From Mycocentrospora acerina (Eukaryota; Ascomycota; Dothideomycetes; Pleosporales): a stretch of 64,000 nt of DNA. Made by a program: the position numbers and the translations under genes. Location: NCBI GenBank assembly GCA_022701365.1, contig JAKUHH010000072.1, forward strand, positions 434,001 to 498,000, written 5' to 3'. Below are positions 35,386 to 46,127 of the stretch, piece after piece (the stretch's first letter is position 1; every line of letters starts with the position of its first letter). The notes beneath the pieces are model-generated. The model was given only the letters and a program-made list of their open reading frames with translations, was not told the DNA's origin and searched no databases.

Positions 35386-36201
35386 ATGAAAAAATTCGCC
35401 ATAACCAGCCTCGTCGCAGTACTGCACACTGCTGTGCATGCCGCCCCAGACCCACTTATTACCCCACAAGCGCAGCTGGGGAAACGACTGGATGACCCTG
35501 CAGGGTTAGGATGGGTGAGCCAAAGCGGCACGTCATGGTGTAAGTTTCTATTACCAATTATAGTTCTAATTTATGATGTTTGCTATGCATTTTATTTTAC
35601 ATCTGACTATTTTACTGACGAGACGGTAACGTAGTCTCCGACTATCGTTCCTGCGACTTTCCAGCAACTCTCTCCACCAGTGGTTATTTCGCGCAATGCT
35701 GCTCTGGCTCTAGCTGCACATTCTGGTCGTCGTGCCTAGCAGGTACACTTCTCTCAGGCCCAACAAGCGTAATCTGTGACCAGGGATATTGCAATACAGC
35801 GATTTTGGTACCGAGTTTGGGAGCCACATCGGGGAATAGCTATTTGGGATGCTGGGCAACGAGCCTGGGAGAGCAGCCATTTACGGTTGTGAGAGACATT
35901 GGAACCGGTAAGTGAGAAACGCGTATTGGGGAGTTGAGGAGGGTTGGAATGAGACTGACATTTGATAGCGTCAATCCGTCCCTCCACTGGATCATTGTCA
36001 GGTAGTGGGACTTTGAGCAGTAGCCAGGCCGCGTCGACTGGATCTTCGGCTTCCGGATCTCAGGTATCTACTAGTGGACCTGGAACCCCTACCGCATCCT
36101 CAACTGGAGCTGCTCAGTCTACAGGTGCTGCACCGGTGTCTCCCGTGAAGCCTTTGGGCGGAGTCTTTGGCTTAGTTGTGATGCTATTTGGTGCGCTGTA
36201 A
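35386..36201 (+). CDS. Secreted Cys-rich protein with Ser/Thr tail, probably GPI-anchored
   Basis: Three exons, 35386..35539, 35635..35907 and 35969..36201, give 219 residues. A signal peptide (MKKFAITSLVAVLHTAVHA) precedes a Cys-rich domain of about 90 residues, with pairs such as FAQCCSGSSC and ICDQGYC and a final YLGCW. A Ser/Thr/Gly linker (SIRPSTGSLSGSG onward) then leads to a hydrophobic C-terminus (GGVFGLVVMLFGAL) with no charged tail, the pattern of a GPI signal. Many fungal wall proteins share this plan. I recognise no named domain. Both introns have GTAAGT donors. The linker start resembles the decayed fragment at 3381-3806. Confidence 0.75.
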
Positions 36202-36474
36202 GAGTAGGTGATTACGGATGATCATAAACGGATGAAATTTATGTTACAGTGATAGTAGTAGTAGCTTGATTTAGCAATGAGTCACTGGTCTATCTCATAA
36301 GCACTCTAAATACCAGGGTGATACGCCAACTTCGACTCGTAAAAGAAGCTAAACGGTTACTCCTGTCTCATTCCATAATGGAAAGCTGTGCCACTCATTT
36401 GTCTAAGAATCCTTCCCTTTTTCTTCTGGCTAAGCTACTTCCCATGCTAGTTTATATAGCTCACCATCGTCGCA
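36202..36474. other. Convergent intergenic region
   Basis: Less than 300 bp between two gene ends; nothing is seen. Confidence 0.4.
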
Positions 36475-37896
36475 CTACTTGAGATTCTCATCTGTCTGGT
36501 CCTTAAGATCCTCCATTCTCATTTCTCGCTCACGGCAGATTTCTCTGACAATAATGGTATCGCGTTGCAGATTCCACCTCTTTGCTTCACATGCCCAAAT
36601 TGCCGCTATCGACTCCTGCAATTCTTTGAAATAGTATCGCTTGTCATCAGGACAATAGCGCAACGTGAGACACTGGAGTGAAGGTGCGACGTCAGGACGA
36701 TCAGCGCGATTAGCTGTTAGTATGACACTGAAGATCAATTCAGCAAGTTGAGCGTCGACGGCGGTGCTGATGAGAGCTGAGCATATGCGCTGGATGTTTT
36801 GCTCTCCGTCGATAGCTTCCTCGGGAGGTAGCTGTTGGGTTAACGCGCCAGAACGATTCTTTAGTATATGTTCAAGTGAAGAAATAAATTTCTCGGCAAC
36901 TTCACAATCAAATACTAAAGTAAGTCGCTCTAGCCTGGTCATCGAGCCTAGTGCCTGATACAAGTTGAAGTTTTGCTTGGTGCATACAATGTTTGTCGAT
37001 GACAAACAACTCCCTCAATCGTTCCTGACATTCATGCTCCTTGACTTGATCATTTTAGAAAATCTTCTCAATGGCGGCCGTGATTTTCGTGTAAGCTCCA
37101 ACAGTTCCGCTGAGTTACCTGCAACTTGATACTGCATATGAACGGACTGCAGGTTTGAAGCTGAGAACTTCACCATCTGTTGGATAGCTTCTTCGATATA
37201 GTCAACGTAACCATAGGAGTCGTAATGTATAGGTACTGTACGTATGTTAGCAAGACTCGGTGAGGTGACAAGTGCATATTCATCTAGGTCGATGTCGTGA
37301 AGTGCGGTTTTCTTCTGGTACAGACTTCTCAGGCTGAACATATCCATATGGGGAAGCGTATCAGATAGGCTGTTGTGCGGTACGTCAAGGACACGCCGTG
37401 GAATTTGATCTGTAGAGGCCCAGGTGAAATCTTTCAGTTCAGGACACTTCACCAGAAAGTGTGCAAGTAGCAACCATTCTCGATGGCTTCTGAGTTTGTA
37501 CTCATCGGTCTTGATTGGTTCGTGGTCATTGAAGGAGTTTAAAGAATGCAGTCGAGAAAACTCATCTCCGTCATCTTCCAGAAAGGACGGTTGAGATGAG
37601 TTGTCACTTTCGTCCTCAGTTCTCATTTGCCCAGTGATCTTGATTCTGCGAATATACCGCATTCGCTCATTTGTGTGAAGAATTTCATCTGCCCGCACGA
37701 GCGATTTCCGGAGTTGCGGATGATCTTTGACGGTCAAGTAGATGTGCTTGAAGCGCTCCTTTGTCGTCATAACACAACAGTGTCTGCTTGATAGTGATAA
37801 TGCATAGAGTCCATGGCGCTCAGCATCAATGGTTGCTAAGTGCTTACACAGTAGCTCATGCACAAGTAGTGGGAGGATTTCGAAAGTAGTTAATCA
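36475..37896 (-). pseudogene. F-box-like / LRR-type protein gene, probably broken
   Basis: One minus-strand frame runs from about 37896 to 36475 and is interrupted by a single TGA at 37015-37017. The two halves are 282 and about 176 codons in the same frame. The start reads LTTFEILPLLVHELLCKHL, then ERHGLYALSLSSRHC, which resembles an F-box followed by the usual helices; F-box proteins bring targets to SCF ubiquitin ligases. No ATG precedes this segment before the upstream TGA, and the first in-frame ATG (MTTKERFKHI) would delete it. Leu-rich, LRR-like segments follow, with an acidic insert. A 54-nt in-phase intron (36967-37020 region) could remove the TGA but needs a weak GTCAGG donor. A missing start plus a stop suggests a pseudogene; a poorly spliced real gene remains possible. 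Confidence 0.55.
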
Positions 37897-38784
37897 GAGT
37901 TCTGATGACGGTTGAGTTTGTATCAAAATCAAAAATAGAATTAAGCTAAAAGAAAAAGCTACTTTTTCAGGCAAGATTAAATGTCCGAAGAGTTGTCCGG
38001 TATGTCCGGTGAAGTGGCCAGGCAAGAAAGAGTTGGTGAATGTACATGAGAACTGCTGCCTTCCCTAGCGCGGAATAAGACTATTTTAAAATGGGGCGTA
38101 ATGCTTAGTTTGACGCCTTAACACGGCGTGCTATGTCGAAAGTTTACACTGTACAGCCTTGACTGATAGATTTCACGTTAGCTCACATCAACACCAGTCA
38201 TAATCATTCGGACCAAACTGTGGCTCAGCGACTGTGCCTTGTTCGACTGCTAGGCAGCATTATTTTATAGTACGTGTAAGAGTATCATAGTTGCAGTTTC
38301 ACCTCATAATCCCAACTTCGTTTGAGCATTACCCTGACATCAAAATCTCTCCAAAACAGCAGCATCCTTCGTCAGTCTAATTTTGATTCCGCTGCTTGTC
38401 TAAAGCTGAACTTGAAAATTAAAACTATATCATCTCCAACTATAGCATGCATCTCTTAGGTGTGAGAAAGAAGTTGTATGTAGAATCCTACTACTGGTTC
38501 CGTTCATAAGTTAGTGTTCAGCCACCTCAACGCCCGCTTATTCGGCCTCTCGTTAAGGCCGAGGAGCGTTCATCCAGCCCCGAACGCGCCACTTCAACAT
38601 CATCAGTCGGTGATTATCTGAATAGTCCGAACTTTGAACGCGCGGTGAAGTAGAACTCCTATCAAGAAGCACATATATAGTGTAGTGAAAATGACACTCG
38701 TCTTTAATTCTCGACAGCAATATCAGCTTTAGCTTCAACTTCAAACTACCAATTGCCCCATTAAAAATTCCACAACCAGTCACC
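37897..38784. other. Intergenic region upstream of the MDR enzyme
   Basis: About 0.9 kb, AT-rich in places, with no gene. A TATATA run near 38672 may be a core promoter element for the gene to the right. Confidence 0.4.
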
Positions 38785-39747
38785 ATGGTCCACGCCGCAG
38801 TTGTAAATACATGGGGTGAATCTCCTAAATACTCAACAATCGACCTCCCCGAACCAACACAATCCCAAGTTCGCATCAAAGTGCAAGCTGCCGGGCTACA
38901 CATGCTCGTCCGTTCTCGCGCTGCAGGTCGACACTTCTCTGTCGCCAACACCTCGCCTCCACACATCCCTGGTACAGATGGCGTGGGAACCGTAATCCCT
39001 TCTGGCGAACTAGTATTTTTCAACTGCCTATCTGCTCCAACAGGCTCGTTCGCAGATGAGATAAATGTTGAGAAGAAAGATATATTCAAGCTACCTGAAG
39101 GTGCAGATCCAGACACAATCGCCGTGCTTTTGAATCCTGTAATGAGTAGCTGGATGGCGCTCACTGCACGAGCAAACATAGTGCCCGGGCAGAATCAAGG
39201 TTTCAGTGTTGCAATTGTAGGCGCGACCGGCGTGAGTGGACAGGCAGCGGTACAAGTTGCAAAGGCTTTGGGCGCGGAAAAGATTGTCGCAATCGGGAAA
39301 GCTGGAGCTAAGTTGGAGAAGACGAAAGAGCTAGGGGCAACTTCAACAATTGTGTTGAGTGAGAAGCTAGAAGAGACGGATTTTGCACTGGCTGCGGACG
39401 TGGACGTTGTGTTGGATTATCTCTGGGGAGATGTGGCTGGGGCAGCACTAATGGGAATCGTCATGCAGAGGAAGAACAGAAACCAGCGACTGACGTGGGT
39501 TGAGATTGGTTCACTGGCAGGTAATGACCTTCAGGTACCATCGGCGTTGCTGAGAAAGGCGAACGTGGTACTAATGGGTTGTGGACCTGGAAGTTGGAAA
39601 TTTTCGGAGTTGTACGCACAGATGCCAACGATATTGGAAACGATTGTAGGGGAAAACCTGAAGACTGATTATGCAGTTAGAACGTTAAAAGACGTGGAAG
39701 GTTGGTGGAGTGAGGAGGAAGAACTAAGGAGGTTAGTCAAGCCTTAA
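38785..39747 (+). CDS. Quinone-oxidoreductase-like MDR enzyme
   Basis: Single exon, 320 residues. The N-terminal catalytic lobe of the medium-chain dehydrogenase/reductase fold contains HIPGTDGVGTV, and the Rossmann lobe shows VAIVGATGVSGQAAVQVAKA at about residues 146-165, with the AXXGXXG dinucleotide loop. The zinc ligands of alcohol dehydrogenases are absent, so it is a zinc-free MDR protein of the zeta-crystallin/quinone-reductase type, reducing small carbonyl or enone substrates with NADPH. The context gives no hint of substrate. A 208-codon frame on the other strand is its shadow. Confidence 0.88.
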   Translation: MVHAAVVNTWGESPKYSTIDLPEPTQSQVRIKVQAAGLHMLVRSRAAGRHFSVANTSPPHIPGTDGVGTVIPSGELVFFNCLSAPTGSFADEINVEKKDIFKLPEGADPDTIAVLLNPVMSSWMALTARANIVPGQNQGFSVAIVGATGVSGQAAVQVAKALGAEKIVAIGKAGAKLEKTKELGATSTIVLSEKLEETDFALAADVDVVLDYLWGDVAGAALMGIVMQRKNRNQRLTWVEIGSLAGNDLQVPSALLRKANVVLMGCGPGSWKFSELYAQMPTILETIVGENLKTDYAVRTLKDVEGWWSEEEELRRLVKP

Positions 39748-40220
39748 GGCTCTCTATGACAGATGGTGAAATGTAAGACTTGAGAGCCATTCGAATTGTA
39801 AGTCTTTCTAGTAGCGCAATTTGCGATTATCAATTCCGATGGTAACTTCGGTGGCAGTATATGCTCTATTGATTTATTCCAATCGGGGTTCCTAAGCGAG
39901 CGTGTGAAAGGGCTGTTGGATTGCACCCTTCTGTGCTACCCTCTCTGTTCGCCCACCCTTCGAAATTCTTCGGCATCTTACATCCGAGCGCGACAATAGT
40001 ATACTTAGGAAATCGTGCCGATTACGATATCGTCTAGAAATAATAGAACCCAAACGTACGTCGAGACCATCTCTATGGAGGCATAGACAGCAAAAGTATC
40101 TTTGTGGAAACTAGGACTCCTCTGAAAGTAATCTCTGGCGGTTCTCTGCTCATTAAAAGACCATACGAAAGCAAAGTCGGTATTCATCATCATAATTTCA
40201 GCAACATGCAACAAGATCCG
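39748..40220. other. Convergent intergenic region
   Basis: About 470 bp between two gene ends; no gene is supported. Confidence 0.4.
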
Positions 40221-41099
40221 TTATCGGACTTGGTACTCGTCGCTGTCGTCCCCGGTGTCTGACCCTGTTGCACTACCATCCTCCGGGTATGATCGTTGCA
40301 CCAAGTAATGGCTTAGCTGCCATTTCTGTCTCACAGTTAGTTTGAATTTCACTTCTTTCCGTTCAATGACTCACTACTACCTCTTGTGTCTCAAAGTACG
40401 TCTTCCAGTTCTCATTCTCGGCAAGATCGACCACCACGCTCCACGGCCACTCATCCGTTGCAAGTTCTACAAGCGTAAAGTACGTGTGTAAAGTTCTTTC
40501 GTCGACAGTAGTGCTCTTGTCCTTCACCCACGTCGTCGCTCTGTCGACCTTGAAATAGCGAAAGCGGAGCACGTCAGGGGAGGAGGAGATGGTAGGCCCG
40601 ACTACATTGACGTAGAAATCTAGAACCTTGTCTTCCATTCCTGCAGGGATTGTCCACTCCATGGCGGCTACGCTGGCGACATCGGCTGCATCTGGAGTCG
40701 AAAGTCAATATTGTTCGACAAATGTCCCGAGGACAATACTTATGACTTACCACCGTTCCAATCCTTGGCTTGCCAGCGCTTTTCCTCTGCATATGTTCTT
40801 AGGTCGAAGCGTGCATCCTCGAATTTAGCGAGTAGTGCGCTGTCTGTCGGCCAGTTTGGATTTTCAAATGTGCGGTCCATGGCTTTTTGCAAGTCGTGCG
40901 TTTCCAACACAAAGAACCAGCGCCATGGAGAGTCTAGCTTGCCAATTGCCTCACCTTCCATGCCACTCAAAGTGACTTCAGCATGCAACGCGTGCTTGTA
41001 TAATTCCGTACACTTGATTTCTTCGCCGAGAAACTCGTTCGTATACCAGTCGAGGACAGAATCTGGAAGATTCGCCCACACGCACATGATGCCGGGCAT
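40221..41099 (-). CDS. EthD-like protein with two dimeric alpha-beta-barrel domains
   Basis: Three exons, complement(40221..40325, 40381..40691, 40751..41099), giving 254 residues; introns of 55 and 59 nt keep phase. The start MPGIMCVWANLPDSVLDWYT is the first Met of a conserved-looking domain in a frame that continues upstream without clear coding. Two halves look alike in plan: a short strand (GIMCVWA; AMEWTIPAG), an amphipathic helix (VLDWYTNEFLG; VLDFYVNVVGP), then strands ending WRWFFVLET and YFTLVELAT. This is the ferredoxin-like fold of EthD/stress-barrel proteins, some of which act in polyketide or aromatic metabolism. No catalytic residue is evident. The last exon encodes an acidic tail (SDTGDDSDEYQVR). 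Confidence 0.7.
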
Positions 41100-42438
41100 G
41101 GTTTTGGCTAGCTGACAGTGAGCGACGGGCGCACGATGCTGACGTAGCGAACGAAGACTTGAGAAGAATGTGTTCAGCGCAAAGGTTGGAGCGACGACTA
41201 CACGATTGAGAAAAGAGCGCGTGATGATCTCAAGTACCAGCTTCATGTGACCCGTTCGAAGCTGAGAGTGGTTCCTACCGCGTTTGTCGACCAGCACCTC
41301 ACGGTCGCAAGAAGGTCCGATCGGAATTTCATCAGGGGTGTGAGTATATGCGCCTGTGCTATTGGCTCGGGATCAGCAGACTAGACAAGAAAACGGCGAT
41401 TTAGCCTTGAACAGGCGTGGGTAGTTCCGTGAGGTCCACAATCTGCCGGCTGACTGACTCGCTCCCAGACATGACGGTTATCTCGAACCGCGTCAGCAGC
41501 GCGCGTCAGGCATTGACCGACTTTGTATTGGTAACTATATGTTTCAACATATAGGAGGGAAAGCAATACTCTACAAGTCCAGCGACGTAGGGAAAGCCAA
41601 GCAGGATATTTTGCAGATGCTGATCGCATTCGGGCCTTTGAACGGAATCCTTAACCGATTCATGTCGTGGCGCACCGCGATTGGGAAAACGAACCTGCTT
41701 TCGTATCCTCCTGCTTGACAATTTTCAGAGCGCTTTGTTACAATTTTGTGGAGTACGCAGCGCACGAGGAGAGTTCATACAAGGAGAGCACGTTGTCGGA
41801 TGGCGGGCGAATCCAACGATTTGCATGAGCTTGACCAATTCCGGTTGGGTCGGCTTGGGATTTACCAAATTCCGTCCTCTTTGAAGAGTTGAGAATATGG
41901 TGACGTCGATCGAATCAGTTTTGGTGGCTCGGTCAGGGAATGGAGTCGATCTAATGCACTCGGTCACACTTCTGGAGAGCGCAAGTAGGGTAAACTTTAC
42001 GCTGAGACTGAAAACTGAACTTGGTAGTCTAACCCTTCACAACTTGCTTTTCATCGCGTATAGCTCGCGTGTGCGAAACTTGACGAAAGCGGTGATTACC
42101 ATTATGAAAAACCTCATACTGAACCCGGGGACCGCAATAAGTTTCAAGCAGTTACGCAATATCACCGAACAGAGGATGAACTGAAAGAGAATGGGGGGTT
42201 TGGGTCAGACAAACATAAGTACACCCTTCTGAACATGACAAAAGGAGTAGCTCTCCAAAATTTTAGGCTCAAATTCTTACTGCAACAACATTGTGAAAGC
42301 AGGAATCTAACCTACAATTGTTTTAAAAGTTACCAGTGGAGAACTAATAAACTCTCGGGTTCCAATCGTCTTCTTCCCAATCAATCATCGAAATCTGTCT
42401 CAATGTCAGCGACGTTCTGATTCTGGGACGTTAGTTGC
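41100..42438. other. Intergenic region
   Basis: About 1.3 kb with no supported gene. Frames at 41381-41967 and 41897-42184 are short, on both strands, and have no motif. Confidence 0.4.
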
Positions 42439-43968
42439 TTACCTCGAAGACGCGGCACCAGAAGAAACTACAGGCGAGACTGGAGCAAAACTATTATCAG
42501 CATCGAGATGAGATACCGGAGAGCCAGTGCTTACACTGCCTGCGGCGCGAATGGGGAGCGAGGATTTGGGTTCGCAGGTTCCTCCACCCTTTTTAATCTC
42601 CGCATTGTCGACGAGAATGTCCGCCGGGCCCTCAGGAACAGTTCCTACGTAGGCATTGAAGTTGTAAAGACCACATGGGCATGTACTAATGATATCGCGC
42701 TGGGAAATTGCGCTCAAGATCTCAGCGTTGCCACGCTTCAGAGTAAACTTCTGCGTCCCGACGCCCATAGAAACCTTGTGAAGACTCGCACCAGCAGGAG
42801 CATCGAAATTCTTGGTATTTGAACCAGAGGTGACCGTGATGGTACCCGGGGTCTTGAGCAGGGAAACAACAAAGACCTCATCAGTCATGAGGTCCCAACC
42901 GTCGGGTTTACCGAGAGGGTCGGAACATCCCTCGACGCCCTTGGGCATTGGCCTATACCAGTACACGAGCTTCTCTTCGGTAATCGTAGGGCTTGTAGCA
43001 CCCGACTTATACGCAGCTATAAACGGTTTGGCCATCTCGAGCCATCCGCCGTGAGGCATGTCGTTGATCCACCCACTATGTCCGTCATCGACGTGCTGAG
43101 CGCTTAGCGGACCGACGTACGACGACTCGCCATAGTCGTTCCAGGCAACGATTTCGATGAAGCGAGGACCTGTCGTAAGGATATTCTGCCACCTTTCGAA
43201 CCAAAGATCATTACCCTGGAAGATCCAGTTCTTAAAGTAGGACACCCATCCACCATAGTGCGCAAAGAACCAGGGAGCGACAGGAGCCATGTAACGGTCT
43301 TTCGATCCGACTGCGTTAAGATAAGCGTTGTCACCATCGCTAGGGGGGATCAAGCCAGGTTTGTTGTTGCCACCGTTATACCATCCCATCCAGTTGAATA
43401 GTCCGTCCACACCTGTCTGGTCGCTATCAGGGTACCAGTTGGGGAAGAAGGTAATTTCAGTTCCGGCGGTGGATTCTACACTTGCCACGTTCAGGCCTAC
43501 CCCAATAAATGTCGAAACAAAAGGTTTGTTGTCAACAATGAGTTGAGCGGGGTGTGATTTGAATGTTTTGATCCTATCGCCGACCGCAGCAGGATCGTTG
43601 ATGCTGAAAAGCCCGCCGTTGAAGTCGAAAGAGATGAAGACTTTGATGCCGACCTTTGCAGCGCTATCATACGCATAGCCAAGTTGTGTGTTGGTAACAT
43701 CAGGCCCTATATTGAGCGCAAAGGCATCGATACCAGCTGCTTTTGCGAGGTTAAACTCAGCATTGTAGGCATCCGCATTTTGCCTGTTGCCAACAATACC
43801 CATCTACAGAAGTAAGCATATGCACCGGGCGATAATGGATTTACTTGCCATAAAATGGGCAAACACCATCCGTCCATTGCCATTCTGCCTTTCTACAATT
43901 GGCTGTCGAGGAGCAGCGCTAGTCAACCTGGCCAAAAGACCTGCGATCAACAAAATGACAGACCTCAT
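42439..43968 (-). CDS. Secreted alpha-1,3-glucanase (mutanase), GH71 family
   Basis: Two exons, complement(42439..43803, 43849..43968), giving 494 residues. A signal peptide (MRSVILLIAGLLARLTSA) is followed by the family start MVFAHFM, GIVGNRQNADAYN and AGIDAFALNIGPD. FISFDFNG, FFPNWYPD and IEIVAWNDYGES match conserved strands of the GH71 barrel, whose acidic residues cleave alpha-1,3-glucan of fungal walls. The C-terminal domain (GTITVTSGSN onward) is a beta-sandwich of the kind often fused to it. The intron is 45 nt with a GCAAGT donor, since no GT donor keeps the frame. At the end, the stop lies inside a perfect GAGGTAAGC donor-like site, so a last exon may be missing. Confidence 0.9.
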
Positions 43969-44858
43969 CTTGCGAAGGCCGTCTGGATTTTGAGATTTAT
44001 TGGAGGGAGAGAAATCGCACAACTAGGACATTGAAGAGAGCAGTGAGTCTGCATAGATATTTTCTACATCCCAGCATCTCACATTGATCAATTCTCTGCC
44101 TCTAGGGCTCATTCGAGTAAGTTCACGGACATCGCGGTTTTTGACAATACAAAAGAGGTTAAGTTTGTAAATGATAGACATCAGAGCAGGTTTCAAGGCG
44201 TCCGTGTGGAGATTTGACAGGGCTGATAAGACTAGGCTGGCAAGCGAAGGATCGCTAGCAGCATTGATGTGCAAAAGCCGAAAAGCTCTACATTGAAGTT
44301 ACTCTCGACAGTAGTACTTATTGCTACATCCTGTTCGCCTGATTTGAATCGATATAGGTCAAGCACAACGACGCAAAAAGAAGCCGGAGTAAGCGATGAA
44401 TACATGTTCGTAGACCCTGAAATGCTGGCATACCGCTGCAACTTTTGGTGACTACTAGCTTGGCATCAGCAAGCATGGCAGGCAGCTACCATAAATAGAA
44501 CTTGGGGCCAAACTCGAGGACCGTACATAGTACCTTGCAGGAGATGTAGAATCTACCCATGTCATCTGTGGAGTAAGTAACCATTTCACGTGGTCGTCGA
44601 ATTTATCTGAATGGGGGCCAGACTAGGCGCGTAGCTATTGGTCATAACAATCACGCTTCTGCATCCAAAAAAATTGAAAAAGTAATAGGCGCGCTTAGAA
44701 AAGAATGTGGAGAAGCACTAGGGCAGAAGCTAGCTTGGCAATTGATTGATTGTTTGATTTATTGATCTCTGGTCTTCAGATCATGTCGATCAGACTCCCG
44801 TTAATCTTCGCAAGTGTTGATCACAACAGCATCCTACTCAAATGTCTGCATTGAACCC
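43969..44858. other. Intergenic region with weak overlapping frames
   Basis: About 0.9 kb. Two minus-strand frames, 44023-44274 and 44232-44441, overlap in different phases and look like remains of a protein, but I see no motif and could not splice them. Not called as a gene. Confidence 0.35.
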
Positions 44859-45305
44859 TCACAACTTCGCCTTAATTCCAAAGCTCTTTACAACAGCCTC
44901 AACGCCCTTCTTCGCAACATCCTCATCCTGACTCGGTGTCCCGGTACTACACCCAATCGCTCCCACTACCACACCATCCTTCACAATCGGCACACCGCCC
45001 CCAATCGTCGTGAACCGGCCTCCATTGCTGTTGTTGATGCCAAATGCTGTGCCACCTGGCCATACAGCTTCTTTGTAGGCGCTAGTTGGCAATCGGTGTC
45101 CTGCTGCCGTGAATGCCTTGTCTATCGAGATGTTGACAGATGTGATTTTTGCGCCTTCCATGCGAGCAAATGCGATGAGATGGCACGCGCTGTCAACGAC
45201 GGCAATGTTCATGGGGACGCCGATTTCGATTGCGCGGAGTTCGGCAGCGGAGAGCGCGATACGCGCCCCCTCAAGAGTCAGGGTGGGGACAGCCTTTGTG
45301 GTCAT
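44859..45305 (-). CDS. HbpS/GlcG-like (former DUF336) protein
   Basis: Single exon, 148 residues from MTTKAVPTLTLEGARIAL. The family pattern is clear: an N-terminal helix, then VPMNIAVVDSACHLIAFARM, DKAFTAAGHRLPT, and GGRFTTIGGGVPIVKDGVVV with the closing GAIGCSTGTPSQDEDVA. Related proteins bind haem or corrinoids in bacteria or sit next to glycolate or aromatic catabolic genes; in fungi the role is unknown. There is no signal peptide. The open frame extends 23 codons upstream without an ATG. Confidence 0.85.
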   Translation of the reverse strand: MTTKAVPTLTLEGARIALSAAELRAIEIGVPMNIAVVDSACHLIAFARMEGAKITSVNISIDKAFTAAGHRLPTSAYKEAVWPGGTAFGINNSNGGRFTTIGGGVPIVKDGVVVGAIGCSTGTPSQDEDVAKKGVEAVVKSFGIKAKL

Positions 45306-46127
45306 TTTGGTAAGATTTAAGAATGTTTGGTAGTATGCAGATCGCGTGGGTTGGCGGGTCTTGTTAACATGCAAAGGTCGGCTATCATGCCGATGTTGCC
45401 GGATACTGACGGAGAAACTAGGTAAGCTTATTACGTCATTTGCTAACTTGAATTCGACGCGCCATGGACGCGATTTTAGAACAACCTCGTCTCAAAATCG
45501 ATAGACGCTACTGTTTTCAACTTTGTGTAATGCGAATAGTCTAACTGAAGCGTGTCTGTGATTAACCGTTTGCGAGATATGGAGCATTATATCGGTTAGC
45601 GAGCCCGATGAAGTTCCGTTTATCCGTACTTTTTTCATACCACCAAGTCTTTATAATCTGAGCAAGCCAGTGATATCGCTAATGGTTGCATTCGAGGTGC
45701 GAGGCAAGAGAAGTTAAATTTCTCTGGATCAATCACACATGACCATGCGCAGTTATCATTTTCTCGAAATCGCACGCAAGCACCGTAGTGGGCCTTTATA
45801 GATTGACTATGATACTAGGGAAATGACGAAGACAAATAAGCTTGAGTTCATGATCTCAATAGGCTTAGAGAGTGAATAATTATCTACTACCTTCATTAGT
45901 CGAACACTTTCACCTGGCCAGGCTATCAAACTCTCGAATCGTTTTTTAGTAACACTAGTGTTTTCATCATAACCTCCAGCTTCACTTCGGTAAATCTCTT
46001 TCTAAATGGCGAGATAAGAGTTCTGCCACTTGTTACGAAATTTTCTTCTCTTCTATTCTCTCCGCTAACCCCAGATTTATACAATCGACACAAGTCGCAG
46101 ATTGCAAACTAACACGAAAACAACTTC
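45306..46127. other. Divergent intergenic region
   Basis: About 0.8 kb between two diverging starts; no gene is supported. A CT-rich tract near 46020-46070 looks like leader sequence of the rightward gene. Confidence 0.4.

Noticed and set aside
38553..39179. 208-codon minus-strand frame
   Set aside because: Antisense to the MDR enzyme gene and its leader.
44023..44441. Two overlapping minus-strand frames
   Set aside because: The only junction I could propose is a 37-nt intron, shorter than any other here.
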